Shown here one piece after another: positions 1 through 8,501 of a DNA stretch of 13,411 nucleotides (position 1 is the stretch's first letter; every line of letters starts with the position of its first letter). This stretch comes from Bacteroidota bacterium. GTDB taxonomy: Bacteria; Bacteroidota; Bacteroidia; Bacteroidales; Lentimicrobiaceae. The notes beneath the pieces are model-generated. The model worked only from the letters and a program-made list of their open reading frames with translations, ran no database searches and was not told the origin of the DNA. A program made the position numbers and the translations under genes. The stretch lies in the NCBI GenBank assembly GCA_023428585.1, contig JAEYXG010000005.1, positions 1-13,411 of the forward strand. The letters run 5' to 3'.

Positions 1-412
1 CAGATAGAAGCACCTCAGAGGTCAAAGTAAAACCTGATGTTTCTTCCAATTCAGGCACCCTAGGAAACTCTTCAGCATTATGACCCGTGATATGGAACTT
101 GGCACCATCGGCAGCAATTTCTATAACAAAATTATCATTGATGGTAAATGTAAGTGGAGTATCACCATAAGTCTTCAGAAGTTCAATGAGTATCTTGGCC
201 GGTATTGCAATAAAACCCTCATCCTCTGCCATATTAACGTCTAATACAACGGTCATGGTAGTTTCAAGATCAGATGCCGTTATTCTTAAAGAATTACCTG
301 TTAATTCCACGAGAAAATCATCCAATATTGGGAGTGTATTGCTTGAATTCAGCACACCGCTAATTGCCTGTAGGCCGCGAAGCAGGTTTTGGCTTGATAC
401 TATAAATCTCAT
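1..412 (-). CDS. dnaN: DNA polymerase III subunit beta (sliding clamp), N-terminal part, cut by window edge
   Basis: Only the first 137 codons are present; the gene continues past position 1. The product is the ring-shaped clamp that tethers the replicative polymerase to DNA. The translation begins MRFIVSSQNLLRGLQAISGV and contains NTLPIL (about residues 25-30), ASDLETTM (about 46-53) and an IPAKILIELLKTY stretch, all typical of the first clamp domain; the window stops just after a GHNAEEFPRVP segment (about 109-119) that matches the end of that domain. The ATG at 410-412 gives the normal family N-terminus. It lies 182 bases downstream of plsY, far more than the gaps between the upstream genes, so it may have its own promoter. 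The gap carries degenerate repeats (described separately) and no clear Shine-Dalgarno site, as is usual in Bacteroidota. The identification is secure; the C-terminal domains cannot be judged. Confidence 0.93.
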   Translation of the reverse strand, partial: MRFIVSSQNLLRGLQAISGVLNSSNTLPILDDFLVELTGNSLRITASDLETTMTVVLDVNMAEDEGFIAIPAKILIELLKTYGDTPLTFTINDNFVIEIAADGAKFHITGHNAEEFPRVPELEETSGFTLTSEVLLS

Positions 413-445
413 AATCAATATCTTTTTAAAAAGGGAATAATATTT

Positions 446-566
446 CTTCCATCGGTAAAAATAAGAAATTATTGTTCAAACTTCTACCGGTAAAAATCGC
501 TTTCAATCAAATTTTATCAACAACTCAATTAAACTTATTAACCTATTGCCTTTTGCCGGTTAAGAT
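446..566. repeat. Three degenerate 17-base direct repeats upstream of dnaN
   Basis: Three similar 17-mers lie in the same orientation in the dnaN-plsY gap: 446-462 (CTTCCATCGGTAAAAAT), 481-497 (CTTCTACCGGTAAAAAT) and 550-566 (CTTTTGCCGGTTAAGAT). The first two match at 15 of 17 positions, and the third matches the second at 13 of 17. Start-to-start distances are 35 and 69 bases. The shared core is roughly YCGGTWAARAT. They sit 34 to 154 bases upstream of the dnaN start codon, so they could be an operator or part of a promoter region. This is inferred from position only; I know of no named site with this sequence. Confidence 0.4.
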
Positions 567-594
567 TAGAATGTTATTAGTTGAACTATGCTAT

Positions 595-1236
595 CTACTT
601 GTTGATTCGATTCTTGCCAAAATCAAACTTTTTTTCAGTACCTGCAATTAGTCTTTTTATATTCTCCCTGTGCGTATAAGGGATAAAAACCGCTACCCCA
701 ATAGCAAGCATTATAAGGGGTAGTCTTGTTTCATGGAGGATTAATATCTCAATAAACGGAAAAAGAATTGAGCAAATGATGGATGACAAGGACACAATTC
801 TTGATAGAATCATTATAAGAATGAAGCAACCTAAGATTATCAAGAAGCTTAAGGGATAAATAGCGATTAAAACACCTACTAGTGTAGCCACTCCCTTTCC
901 TCCCCTGAATGAAGCAAATACGGGGAACACATGTCCTAGTACGGCGGCAGTTCCCAATACTATCTTGTAGATTTCAACTAGATTTTCAGAGAGCGCAGGA
1001 GAGTTAAGAAAAATTGAAAGCTTGACAGCAAGAAAACCTTTTAGAATATCAAAAAGAAGAACAGGAATACCCACTTTCAAGCCGAAAGTTCGAATAGTAT
1101 TTGTAGCACCTGCATTTCCACTGCCAACAGTTCGGATGTCTATTCCGAAAAATGATTTCCCAACTATTATAGCTGTAGGGATCGAACCCAGCAAGTATGC
1201 AATTATTATGCCCGCTAATATTTCGAAATTGATCAT
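595..1236 (-). CDS. plsY: Acyl-phosphate:glycerol-3-phosphate acyltransferase PlsY
   Basis: This inner-membrane enzyme transfers an acyl chain from acyl-phosphate to glycerol-3-phosphate, making lysophosphatidic acid, the first committed step of phospholipid synthesis. At 213 residues it has the usual family length and is almost entirely hydrophobic helices. The diagnostic motifs are all present: LLGSIPT near residues 16-21, SGNAGATN at 39-46, the DILKG segment at about 63-67, GHVFPVFASFRGGKGVAT at 101-118, and HRENI at 189-193. The ATG at 1234-1236 lies 5 bases after the stop of the upstream C-terminal fragment of the large exported protein, so the two are probably co-transcribed. The acyl-phosphate supplier PlsX is not in the window. 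No defect was seen. Confidence 0.97.
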   Translation of the reverse strand: MINFEILAGIIIAYLLGSIPTAIIVGKSFFGIDIRTVGSGNAGATNTIRTFGLKVGIPVLLFDILKGFLAVKLSIFLNSPALSENLVEIYKIVLGTAAVLGHVFPVFASFRGGKGVATLVGVLIAIYPLSFLIILGCFILIMILSRIVSLSSIICSILFPFIEILILHETRLPLIMLAIGVAVFIPYTHRENIKRLIAGTEKKFDFGKNRINK

Positions 1237-1241
1237 ACCTG

Positions 1242-2084
1242 CTATTCTGAATATTGTCGCTGTTGAATCTTCCTCATAAATGCCATTCGAGCTTCAGGTG
1301 TTGAAATAATGAACTGGTATGCCATCTCATCTGACCTGGTATTCAACGTTCGTTTATTCTCTTTTAAGGAAGCCAGTATTGAATTGAATTCGTTATTAGA
1401 AGAGATTGCCTGCATAATTCCATTGCTATAAGAGAAAAAGTACCATATTTGAGGACTGAATTCGAGATATATATTAATTATATCACCTGTTCTTCTTTTG
1501 CCTACTTCAATATAACCGTCAACTGTCCGATTTACCAAATTACGCTGAATCCCGGATATACCTATCTTCCCTTCACTGACAAATGACCTTAGTTTCCTAT
1601 CCCAAACCATGTTAAGGTTGGTGAAGATCATTGATTTATTAAGTTGATCAGGCACTTTCTTGACCTGACCTGAGAGATTCAATTCATCAAGGAATATTTT
1701 TGCTTCCACTTCTCCCATCAAATTGCTGAGAAATAATTTAAAGGCGTCGGTATTAACATCAAGCCGCCCCAATTCCGTAACTTTAACATCTTCGAGCAGC
1801 CTGTCAAATGCCTGTGAGGAGAAAAAGAAATCCAAGGCAATCGATAAATTTATGCGTGTGGAATCAACAAGGGTAAATTGTGATACATCTCCATATGTGG
1901 TCATCTTAACACTTCCTAAGGCAGTTCCAATATTCAGGTCACCCTGGGCTTTAAGTACACATTGCTCTGTTGAAAATGTCAGAAGGTTACCCACCAGCGT
2001 TTTCTTATCCAAACGTTCATTGCTACCTGTAAGATAGGATTGGGATGGCTTATCATATCTGATATATCCTGTAGCTGTTGCCAA
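1242..2084 (-). pseudogene. C-terminal part (280 codons) of the large exported protein, separated by an in-frame TAA
   Basis: This open stretch is in the same frame as the large gene at 2085-5726 and begins at the codon directly after its TAA, so there is no room for a separate ribosome binding site. The reading runs ...KPKAFGDT, stop, LATATGYIRYDK..., which looks like a continuous protein. Its first codon would be TTG; the first in-frame methionine is about 60 codons further on, near 1904. The sequence is of mixed character, with alternating strand-like segments early (IGTALGSVKMTTYGDVSQFTL), a helical middle that includes DRLLEDVKV, and a charged helical end (EARMAFMRKIQQRQYSE). No catalytic motif was recognised. 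It is best read as the tail of one 1494-residue protein, damaged by a nonsense mutation or a base-call error. Some pipelines would list it as a separate gene. plsY follows after 5 bases. Confidence 0.75.
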
Positions 2085-5000
2085 TTAAGTATCTCCAAAT
2101 GCCTTTGGTTTTTCCAATAATGATGGGTAGATACTTGAGAAAAAGTCAGAATATACAACCCCTAAGAGAACAGGATCATTAATGCTATCTCTTTCATTCA
2201 GTGAAATCGGAATTCTTATATCATTCTGATCCATCTCAGATGCAAATCTAACCCATGGTCTATTCTCCGAAAGACATTCATTTTCCATTTGGAACACTCC
2301 ATCGTAAAAATGGTTCTTGGAATCCGCGCTCATTTTAATATTTCCTATGAAGTTAAAATGATCATTAAGCGGCATATAATTGTTTGCGGGAATATGTGTA
2401 AGTCCATATGTATGTTGGGCAGAATCAACTGTAATGGGATCGAGATGCAGCTGCCTTACATTTCCTGCATCATCAATGTAATCAATATTTCCTGAAGCCA
2501 AATAATGCTTTCTTGAATTTACTTTTATTGAGGCATCGTATATTCTGTGGTGCTTGTGCTTACGGTCAGCTATTATGTTTGCGCCTTCCAATGCCTGCAT
2601 ATCACCGTCCGACAAGATCGTAACTTTGCCATCACCGGGAAATACAGCAATATCAGCAACCTGAATGATCTTAACATCGCGGGCATTAATAATATTTTCC
2701 TTCATCTTGTATGAGGCTTCCATAGCAAAGAACTGCAGGGAATCTCTTTGAGGATCGGTGGAAATAAATTCTGAACCGCTGAAATCATAGTCAACCAGTT
2801 TCTTTAAATCAATGGCATCCGTTAATTCTGATCTATGCACCAAGGAGTTGGTCAGCAGTAATTCACTCTTCTCCATACTCCATTCTATCTGGTCCATATA
2901 GCAAACATACTTGCTATGTGGCAGCTCAATACGCTGACTTTCACCTAATACACCGAAAACGCCTTCCTGATTCAGGAAGTCAACACTTCCTGAATTCATT
3001 CTGGTAGATAAAGAAAGACTCGGACGCTCAGGATAATAAAGTAGAAAGTCGGTTGTATCTGTATGGAAGGACTGATTCCTAAAACTAAAGTTGTTGGAAA
3101 TGAGATCGGCATTATCAAGCCTACTCTTCCCACTTCCAAATAAACCCCTTGAAGTGAGAGTGAGGTTTCCGCTATGATATGATTTAGCTCCAAACATTTC
3201 AAACTCCTTTCCGGGCAATGTTTGCAAGCTCATACTATCAAGTGCCGGTGCCCAGTATTGATGAACACCTTCACCCACTACCATCGGGAATGTAGGCGCG
3301 CCATACTTTTCCTTGATATTAAAACTTTTTAAATCTGCAACCAGAGAATCAGGATAAAATATAAAGTTTTCCGATTCGGCGGTTGAAGTAAGATATTCTA
3401 ATTTTCCGTCTCCTTGAAGACCATTGTTATCCAATGTAATATTTGAATAATAGGTCGCTCTGTCTTTATATACAGAAATACCCTTGGCAGGAAGTGAACG
3501 ATTAAAGCCTAACGAATAGTCCTCCATTACCCGAAGCGGCTCCTCAATAACAGGCATAATATCGCCAGAATTAAGTGAACCATCAAATTTTAGTCCCTCG
3601 GTTGTAAAGCTATTCAAGCTGTCGATAACAAAAGGATAGACAGTATAGTAGAAGTTCTCACGTTTGTAGGCACCTCCCCTTATGGTGCTATAGTCGTAGA
3701 AAACGAAAGCGTCATCATGACTATTAAACAAAGGATAAACCGGCAGATTCCTGATTCCGGACTTGTTTGAAGGATCATCAATAAGCAATTCGCCATTCAA
3801 ATCGGCTAGAACATTCTTTACCACCATCCGCTGCAACTTGCCGGTACTTTTATTCAAAGTATCAACCATAAAGCTAAGCGAATCGATGGTTGGCATGCTT
3901 AGTTTGAACTTGTCGTATTCAAATGAACTCTTGTTGGCATAAAAAGTAAAATAACCTGCTTTTACCATTCCGGTGAAAACGAAATCCCTGTTACGGCCTA
4001 TTATGATCTCTTTAGTTCTTGGAATTATGTTAACGGCCTTTACATCACTCAATGCAACACTGTCAACGCCTCTTACTGTTATATTGAATGTTTTCAGATT
4101 CAACACCCCATTGGCTCCTCTTTCAACATTTGATCTGATCTGAATTACATCATAGTCCATCTTTTTGCTACGCGCATTCAAATAGTCGTATAGTCGTTGC
4201 TTTACTTCTATCCTATCATTGTCAATGTTATATATTATAAAACCACCATTAGACAGATTAATTGCCATTGCTTTCACCTGTTCAATAGGCTTCTGAACAA
4301 ACTCTGCCAATTCGGGCAAGAAGAAAACCTTTACTTTGTTCTTTTCCGAGTAATTATAAATTACATTAATAGGGTTAATGGCATCAATACCTTGCAGTTT
4401 ATCAAATCTCTCTTCACTATAGAAGTTGGTTGATTCAAAAGTGGCAGTCCCTTTATTGCTTAAGCCTCTGAGCATTTCAAAATTTATGCTGTCAGCATCA
4501 ATGGAATAATACATTCCCTGAAAGAACATGTCTATCTTGTGAAAAGAGCTAAAAAAAGGACTACCTGAAACACCCTCACCATTCCTAAGCAAAGCAAGTT
4601 CCCTGTTCTCATTTACATATCGTAGATTTAGGCCGGGATGGTAAATAGAGTCGTTTTCGTAATATATCGTCGCAGAAGTTCTTGGCGACACAAGTCTATC
4701 AGGGCGAATGACAAAGCTCTTTGAATCAAGACGCATCACTAATTCTGTACCCTTCTTTATAAAGATGTTTGCATCAGCGTAAGTATCTCCTGAACCAACT
4801 ATCCGTGAGCCCTCAATAGTAAACCCACCGAAATAATCTATATTCTTATAAAGATTTTTAATACTGATATCCTTATGAAAGGATACAAATTGGGGGAAAG
4901 TTGATCTTTCAAGTGGAACACCTGCCTGGACTCTATCCTCAAGTGAACCCACCAATGCCTTATCAAAATAAACTTTATGGTAAAAGTTTACAGTATCAGC

Positions 5001-5726
5001 TTTCCAAGTTGTTTCTTTAAGGTTGACCTTATATGTGTCAACGACTGCATATACATTTCGGGGGTCATAACCATACTTGCTCCAGTTTACTTTTCCATCC
5101 TTACCATGGAATCTGTCAGCCAGTGGAAAAAAAGTACCAGAAGTTCCTAGTATTGAAATACTGTCGCGTCCTGAAAAACAGATTAAATTTATATTTTTAA
5201 GTTCTATTGATAGAGTTGAATCATAACGGTAAGTAAATCCGCTTCCTTCAAACCTCCATATATTCGTGTTTTGCTTGAACAGCACATGCTCAAGGTTAAA
5301 CTGAGTTGTATTGTTCAGGTATGCTTTCAGTTGTTTTAAACGCTTCGAATCAATAAATGACTCCAATGCCTTATGCCATTCCAGAATACTCTGGTTTCCT
5401 GTAGTTTCTGTAAAAGAACTCAACGCCTCAAGGTAATCAGTATAACCCATATGAGGCCTGATGTTCTGTTTCAACATAAGGTTGGAGCTCCTGACTACTT
5501 CATTTTGAACCTGAAGAGTAAATTTCCCTTCTTCCCAGTCGGTTATAAACTCTTTTAGTATAATCTGTACATTGCGATTTTTCTGCGAATCAAAATAAGT
5601 ATTGAGTTGCTTAATAAAAACCGCAGGATCCTGTGAGAATTCCTTTGGATCCTGTTGATTTAGAGCAATGAAACCTGCAGCGAGTATCCAAATTATCGAT
5701 GCTTGTACAAGTTTAAGATAACGCAT
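2085..5726 (-). CDS. Very large exported Bacteroidota protein of unknown function (N-terminal 1213 residues of a split gene)
   Basis: The function is not known. The N-terminus MRYLKLVQASIIWILAAGFI is a likely signal peptide, placing the protein in the periplasm or at the outer membrane. Residues about 30-145 look helical (PAVFIKQLNTYFD, then many Lys/Glu-rich segments). From about residue 155 to the end it is rich in short beta-strands ending in Gly/Asn/Asp turns, with phrases such as SGRDSISILGTSGTFFPLADR (about 185-205) and repeated turns like GSGKSRLDNAD and GDGKLEYLT. This resembles the stacked-strand style of OstA/LptA-like or other beta-solenoid proteins, but that is an impression of fold, not a match. 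I recall long uncharacterised proteins of this type widely in Bacteroidota. The ATG at 5724-5726 is chosen because the signal peptide follows it; prmA lies 50 bases upstream. The TAA at 2085-2087 appears to interrupt the gene, whose frame stays open to 1242. Confidence 0.85.
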   Translation of the reverse strand: MRYLKLVQASIIWILAAGFIALNQQDPKEFSQDPAVFIKQLNTYFDSQKNRNVQIILKEFITDWEEGKFTLQVQNEVVRSSNLMLKQNIRPHMGYTDYLEALSSFTETTGNQSILEWHKALESFIDSKRLKQLKAYLNNTTQFNLEHVLFKQNTNIWRFEGSGFTYRYDSTLSIELKNINLICFSGRDSISILGTSGTFFPLADRFHGKDGKVNWSKYGYDPRNVYAVVDTYKVNLKETTWKADTVNFYHKVYFDKALVGSLEDRVQAGVPLERSTFPQFVSFHKDISIKNLYKNIDYFGGFTIEGSRIVGSGDTYADANIFIKKGTELVMRLDSKSFVIRPDRLVSPRTSATIYYENDSIYHPGLNLRYVNENRELALLRNGEGVSGSPFFSSFHKIDMFFQGMYYSIDADSINFEMLRGLSNKGTATFESTNFYSEERFDKLQGIDAINPINVIYNYSEKNKVKVFFLPELAEFVQKPIEQVKAMAINLSNGGFIIYNIDNDRIEVKQRLYDYLNARSKKMDYDVIQIRSNVERGANGVLNLKTFNITVRGVDSVALSDVKAVNIIPRTKEIIIGRNRDFVFTGMVKAGYFTFYANKSSFEYDKFKLSMPTIDSLSFMVDTLNKSTGKLQRMVVKNVLADLNGELLIDDPSNKSGIRNLPVYPLFNSHDDAFVFYDYSTIRGGAYKRENFYYTVYPFVIDSLNSFTTEGLKFDGSLNSGDIMPVIEEPLRVMEDYSLGFNRSLPAKGISVYKDRATYYSNITLDNNGLQGDGKLEYLTSTAESENFIFYPDSLVADLKSFNIKEKYGAPTFPMVVGEGVHQYWAPALDSMSLQTLPGKEFEMFGAKSYHSGNLTLTSRGLFGSGKSRLDNADLISNNFSFRNQSFHTDTTDFLLYYPERPSLSLSTRMNSGSVDFLNQEGVFGVLGESQRIELPHSKYVCYMDQIEWSMEKSELLLTNSLVHRSELTDAIDLKKLVDYDFSGSEFISTDPQRDSLQFFAMEASYKMKENIINARDVKIIQVADIAVFPGDGKVTILSDGDMQALEGANIIADRKHKHHRIYDASIKVNSRKHYLASGNIDYIDDAGNVRQLHLDPITVDSAQHTYGLTHIPANNYMPLNDHFNFIGNIKMSADSKNHFYDGVFQMENECLSENRPWVRFASEMDQNDIRIPISLNERDSINDPVLLGVVYSDFFSSIYPSLLEKPKAFGDT

Positions 5727-5776
5727 TTCAAAAGAATTTGATGAGCAATTTATTAGTTAAGATTACCGGGAAAGCA

Positions 5777-6619
5777 TCAAGTATTCAATTTTACGAAACT
5801 TGCTGCAATCCAACGATTTTCTTCTTTATGTGAAACATAGCCTAATCCTGATGTTAAAGCGCTTACTTTAATCAATTCCAGATCATCATGATAAAAACCA
5901 CTAAGCAATATAATACCATTGGTTCGCAGGCTTTTAGCATAAGAAGGCATATCATTTAAGAGAATATTTCTATTAATATTTGCAATTATAACATCAAAGA
6001 TCCTGTTATCCAGCATTGATGCATCTCCTAAATAAACGTTAATATATGGAGTATTATTACTTTGAATATTTTCGATTGCATTTCTATATGCCCATTCGTC
6101 ATTATCAATAGCTGTTATATCCTTGCTACCTTTCAAGGCTGCCATAATTGCTAAAACGCCTGTTCCACATCCCATATCCAGCACAGTCTTATCTGTCAGA
6201 TCCATATCTAATAAGAATTTGATCATCAGGGAAGTCGTTTCATGATGGGCTGTTCCAAAAGACATTTTTGGTTCAATGATAATCTCAAATTCCATTTCGT
6301 GATTTGCAGGATGAAATGGAGCTCTAATATAACACCTGTTGTCAATGATAACTGGTTGGAAATTCTTTTCCCAGAGTGCATTCCAGTTTTGATCAGGAAT
6401 AACAACTGTTGAAAATTCAACATAATTCTTAATTTCAGCAGTTATTGATTCATCTTCCAGAATAGATGAACTGAATGAATCTGATTTTATATATGCCAGA
6501 AGTTCATTTTCAGATTCAACAAAGCTCTCAAATCCCAATTCTCCAAGAATGGCCATGAGTGGTTCTGCCACCCATGTCTCACCCGACTTAATGGAACACT
6601 TTATTTCAATGTATTCCAT
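5777..6619 (-). CDS. prmA: Ribosomal protein L11 methyltransferase PrmA
   Basis: This cytoplasmic enzyme trimethylates lysines and the N-terminus of ribosomal protein L11 using S-adenosylmethionine. The 280-residue length fits the family. Residues 1-75 form the small substrate-recognition domain. The linker NWNALWEKNFQPV (78-90) is typical. The methyltransferase fold follows, with VLDMGCGTG (146-154) as the SAM-binding glycine loop, an acidic AIDNDEW (about 170-176) at the ribose-binding position, and NINRNIL (214-220) in place of the family's N-I-L-A type motif IV. One oddity is that the loop usually written FGTGxHxTT reads FGTAHHETT (121-129). The start ATG is 2 bases after the tpiA stop, so the genes are surely co-transcribed. 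Some Bacteroidota annotations call this gene simply a 50S L11 methyltransferase. Confidence 0.95.
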   Translation of the reverse strand: MEYIEIKCSIKSGETWVAEPLMAILGELGFESFVESENELLAYIKSDSFSSSILEDESITAEIKNYVEFSTVVIPDQNWNALWEKNFQPVIIDNRCYIRAPFHPANHEMEFEIIIEPKMSFGTAHHETTSLMIKFLLDMDLTDKTVLDMGCGTGVLAIMAALKGSKDITAIDNDEWAYRNAIENIQSNNTPYINVYLGDASMLDNRIFDVIIANINRNILLNDMPSYAKSLRTNGIILLSGFYHDDLELIKVSALTSGLGYVSHKEENRWIAASFVKLNT

Positions 6620-6621
6620 GA

Positions 6622-7386
6622 TTAGAGTTGGTAACTGTTAACTATTTTAATAAAATCTTCAGCTTTTAGTGATGCACCTCCAATGAGTCCCCCATCAACA
6701 TCTGGTTGGGCGAAGAGTTCTGCAGCATTCCCAGGGTTACAGCTACCGCCGTATAGGATAGAAATTTGGGCTCCTGCTTCCTTGCCAAAATGATTCACAA
6801 TTAACTCTCTGATATATGCATGCATCTCCTGTGCTTGAACGGGTGATGCAGTTTTACCCGTACCAATGGCCCAAACAGGTTCATAAGCTATAACAACACG
6901 CCTTATTTCTTCAGGAGCCAAATGGCATATCCCTTTAATGATCTGCTTGCCAACAACTTCAAAATGCCGGTTTTCTTCCCTCTCTTGCAGCGCTTCACCA
7001 CAGCAGTAAATAGGTATTAAATCATTTTTAAGTGCCTTCAAAACTTTAAGGGCAATAATATCGTCGTTTTCTCCAAAATACATTCTACGTTCTGAATGAC
7101 CTAGTATTACATATTTCACTCCTGCCGACTTGATCATCTCAGCCGATAGTTCACCTGTATATGCTCCCTGGTCAAACTGACTCATATTCTGAGCTCCACA
7201 GTGAAAATCATTCTGCTGGGCAATATCAGAAGCCAATTCCAGATATAATGAGGGTGGACAAACAACTACTTCCACATTCTCAGGCCTTGATTCACTTAAA
7301 TTATCTGCAATATCAAAAAGTAAGCTTTCTGCTTCAGTGAAAGTTTTATTCATTTTCCAGTTCCCGGCAACTATTCTTTTTCTCAT
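6622..7386 (-). CDS. tpiA: Triosephosphate isomerase
   Basis: This enzyme interconverts dihydroxyacetone phosphate and glyceraldehyde 3-phosphate in glycolysis and gluconeogenesis, and acts in the cytoplasm as a dimer of TIM barrels. All catalytic elements are visible: N9 and K11 in GNWKMN, the electrophilic H97 in ILGHSERR, the general base E169 in AYEPVWAIGTGKTA with the flexible loop 6 (about 171-181), and the phosphate-binding YGGSCNPGN (212-220) and DGGLIGGASL (231-240). The 254 residues are the standard length. It sits between an ABC permease gene (24 bases upstream) and prmA (2 bases downstream). The start at 7384-7386 gives the standard N-terminus MRKRIVAGNWKMN. Confidence 0.98.
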   Translation of the reverse strand: MRKRIVAGNWKMNKTFTEAESLLFDIADNLSESRPENVEVVVCPPSLYLELASDIAQQNDFHCGAQNMSQFDQGAYTGELSAEMIKSAGVKYVILGHSERRMYFGENDDIIALKVLKALKNDLIPIYCCGEALQEREENRHFEVVGKQIIKGICHLAPEEIRRVVIAYEPVWAIGTGKTASPVQAQEMHAYIRELIVNHFGKEAGAQISILYGGSCNPGNAAELFAQPDVDGGLIGGASLKAEDFIKIVNSYQL

Positions 7387-7410
7387 CTCTTAATTGATTA
7401 ATTACATTAT

Positions 7411-8496
7411 TTACCTCTGTGTCAATTTAATACGTGGATCTAACCAAGCATAGATAATATCAACAAAGATATTAATAATTACAAGAAGGACTGCTATGAA
7501 AAGTACGGATCCCATCACTACCGGAAAGTCGTATTTTTCCAGCCCGTCAACAATTACAACTCCAATACCTTTCCAATCGAAAATATACTCTACAAAAACT
7601 GCGCCAGCCATCAAAGAAGCGAACCACCCAGAAACTGTTGTCACTATAGGATTGAGTGCATTGCGCAAAGCATGCCGTAATAAAACCCTTCGCTCACTGA
7701 GTCCTTTTGAACGAGCAGTCCTTATATAGTCTTGTGAAAGCACTTCAAGCATAGAACTTCTTGTAAGTTCAATGATAATTGCCAAGGGCCTTATACCAAG
7801 AGTAATAGCGGGAAGAATAATATTCTTGAGATCCAGATACTCACCCCTGCCAAAATCATCGACAGTATACAAGGAACCAAACATCCTTAGGCCAGTATAA
7901 TCCGCAAGTACATAAGCAAACAGCCATGCCATAAGTATCGCAGCAAAGAAGGATGGCAATGACATTCCAAGCACTGAAACAAAGAGTGCCGTCTTGTCAA
8001 AGAAACTATCTTTATGAATTGCTGTAAGGACTCCAATAAAAATACTTACAATCACAGCAAAACCCATTGAAACAGTTGCCAGAAGCATTGTATTTGGAAA
8101 TGCCTGTGCCAATATTTCTGATACTTTCCGCTTACTTTGATACGATCGCCTCAAGTATGGTTTCTTGATTATTACCTGCGATGAGCCTATTGATGTTATT
8201 ACAATAAACGGTGCGTACCTTGCACTATCAGGATACCATAAACTTTCAGCATTTGCAATATTATGCACTGAAACTGGTGAAAGATCATTCAAGAATCGCA
8301 GATACTGAACATGGACTGGTGAGTTTAGTCCCAATTCACGATTAATTGCTTCAACTGATGCCATATCTGCCCTTTGACCGAGCATCATACGGGCAGGATC
8401 ACCCGGCAAAATATTAAAAAGGAAAAACACCAATGTTATTACCCCAAGCAGGACAAAAATACCATAGTACAGTCTTCTGAGAATAAAACGCAACAT
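7411..8496 (-). CDS. DppB/OppB-type ABC transporter permease
   Basis: This is an inner-membrane permease of the binding-protein-dependent peptide/nickel family. The N-terminus MLRFILRRLYYGIFVLLGVI with the following PGDP (31-34) is the family signature, and the cytoplasmic EAA loop DYIRTARSKGLSERRVLLRHALRNALNP, located about two thirds along, contacts the ATPase subunit. TM1 is about 10-30, and further helices are at about 138-160 and 169-197, with three more after the EAA region. The 361 residues exceed the usual 310-340 because of an extra soluble stretch of about 60 residues (about 75-135) between TM1 and TM2, which should face the periplasm. No DppC partner, ATPase or solute-binding protein is encoded nearby, so its partners must be elsewhere. 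The substrate cannot be told from the sequence. It lies 5 bases after the DoxX-like gene and 24 bases before tpiA. Confidence 0.93.
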   Translation of the reverse strand: MLRFILRRLYYGIFVLLGVITLVFFLFNILPGDPARMMLGQRADMASVEAINRELGLNSPVHVQYLRFLNDLSPVSVHNIANAESLWYPDSARYAPFIVITSIGSSQVIIKKPYLRRSYQSKRKVSEILAQAFPNTMLLATVSMGFAVIVSIFIGVLTAIHKDSFFDKTALFVSVLGMSLPSFFAAILMAWLFAYVLADYTGLRMFGSLYTVDDFGRGEYLDLKNIILPAITLGIRPLAIIIELTRSSMLEVLSQDYIRTARSKGLSERRVLLRHALRNALNPIVTTVSGWFASLMAGAVFVEYIFDWKGIGVVIVDGLEKYDFPVVMGSVLFIAVLLVIINIFVDIIYAWLDPRIKLTQR

Positions 8497-8501
8497 ACCA
8501 C

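Noticed and set aside
465..480. A Bacteroidota-type promoter (TTTG, then TATTTTTA) for dnaN on the minus strand.
   Set aside because: The -7 box deviates from TAnnTTTG, and the spacer of about 13 bases is too short compared with the usual 19-21.
514..522. TTATCAACA as a DnaA-box-like site near dnaN.
   Set aside because: It matches the TTATNCACA consensus at 8 of 9 positions but is single, and no dnaA gene or cluster of boxes is present, so an origin cannot be supported.
2289..5558. Open frames on the plus strand and other frames inside the large exported-protein gene as possible genes.
   Set aside because: Their translations are low-complexity or lack any domain, and the minus-strand frame is far longer and protein-like.
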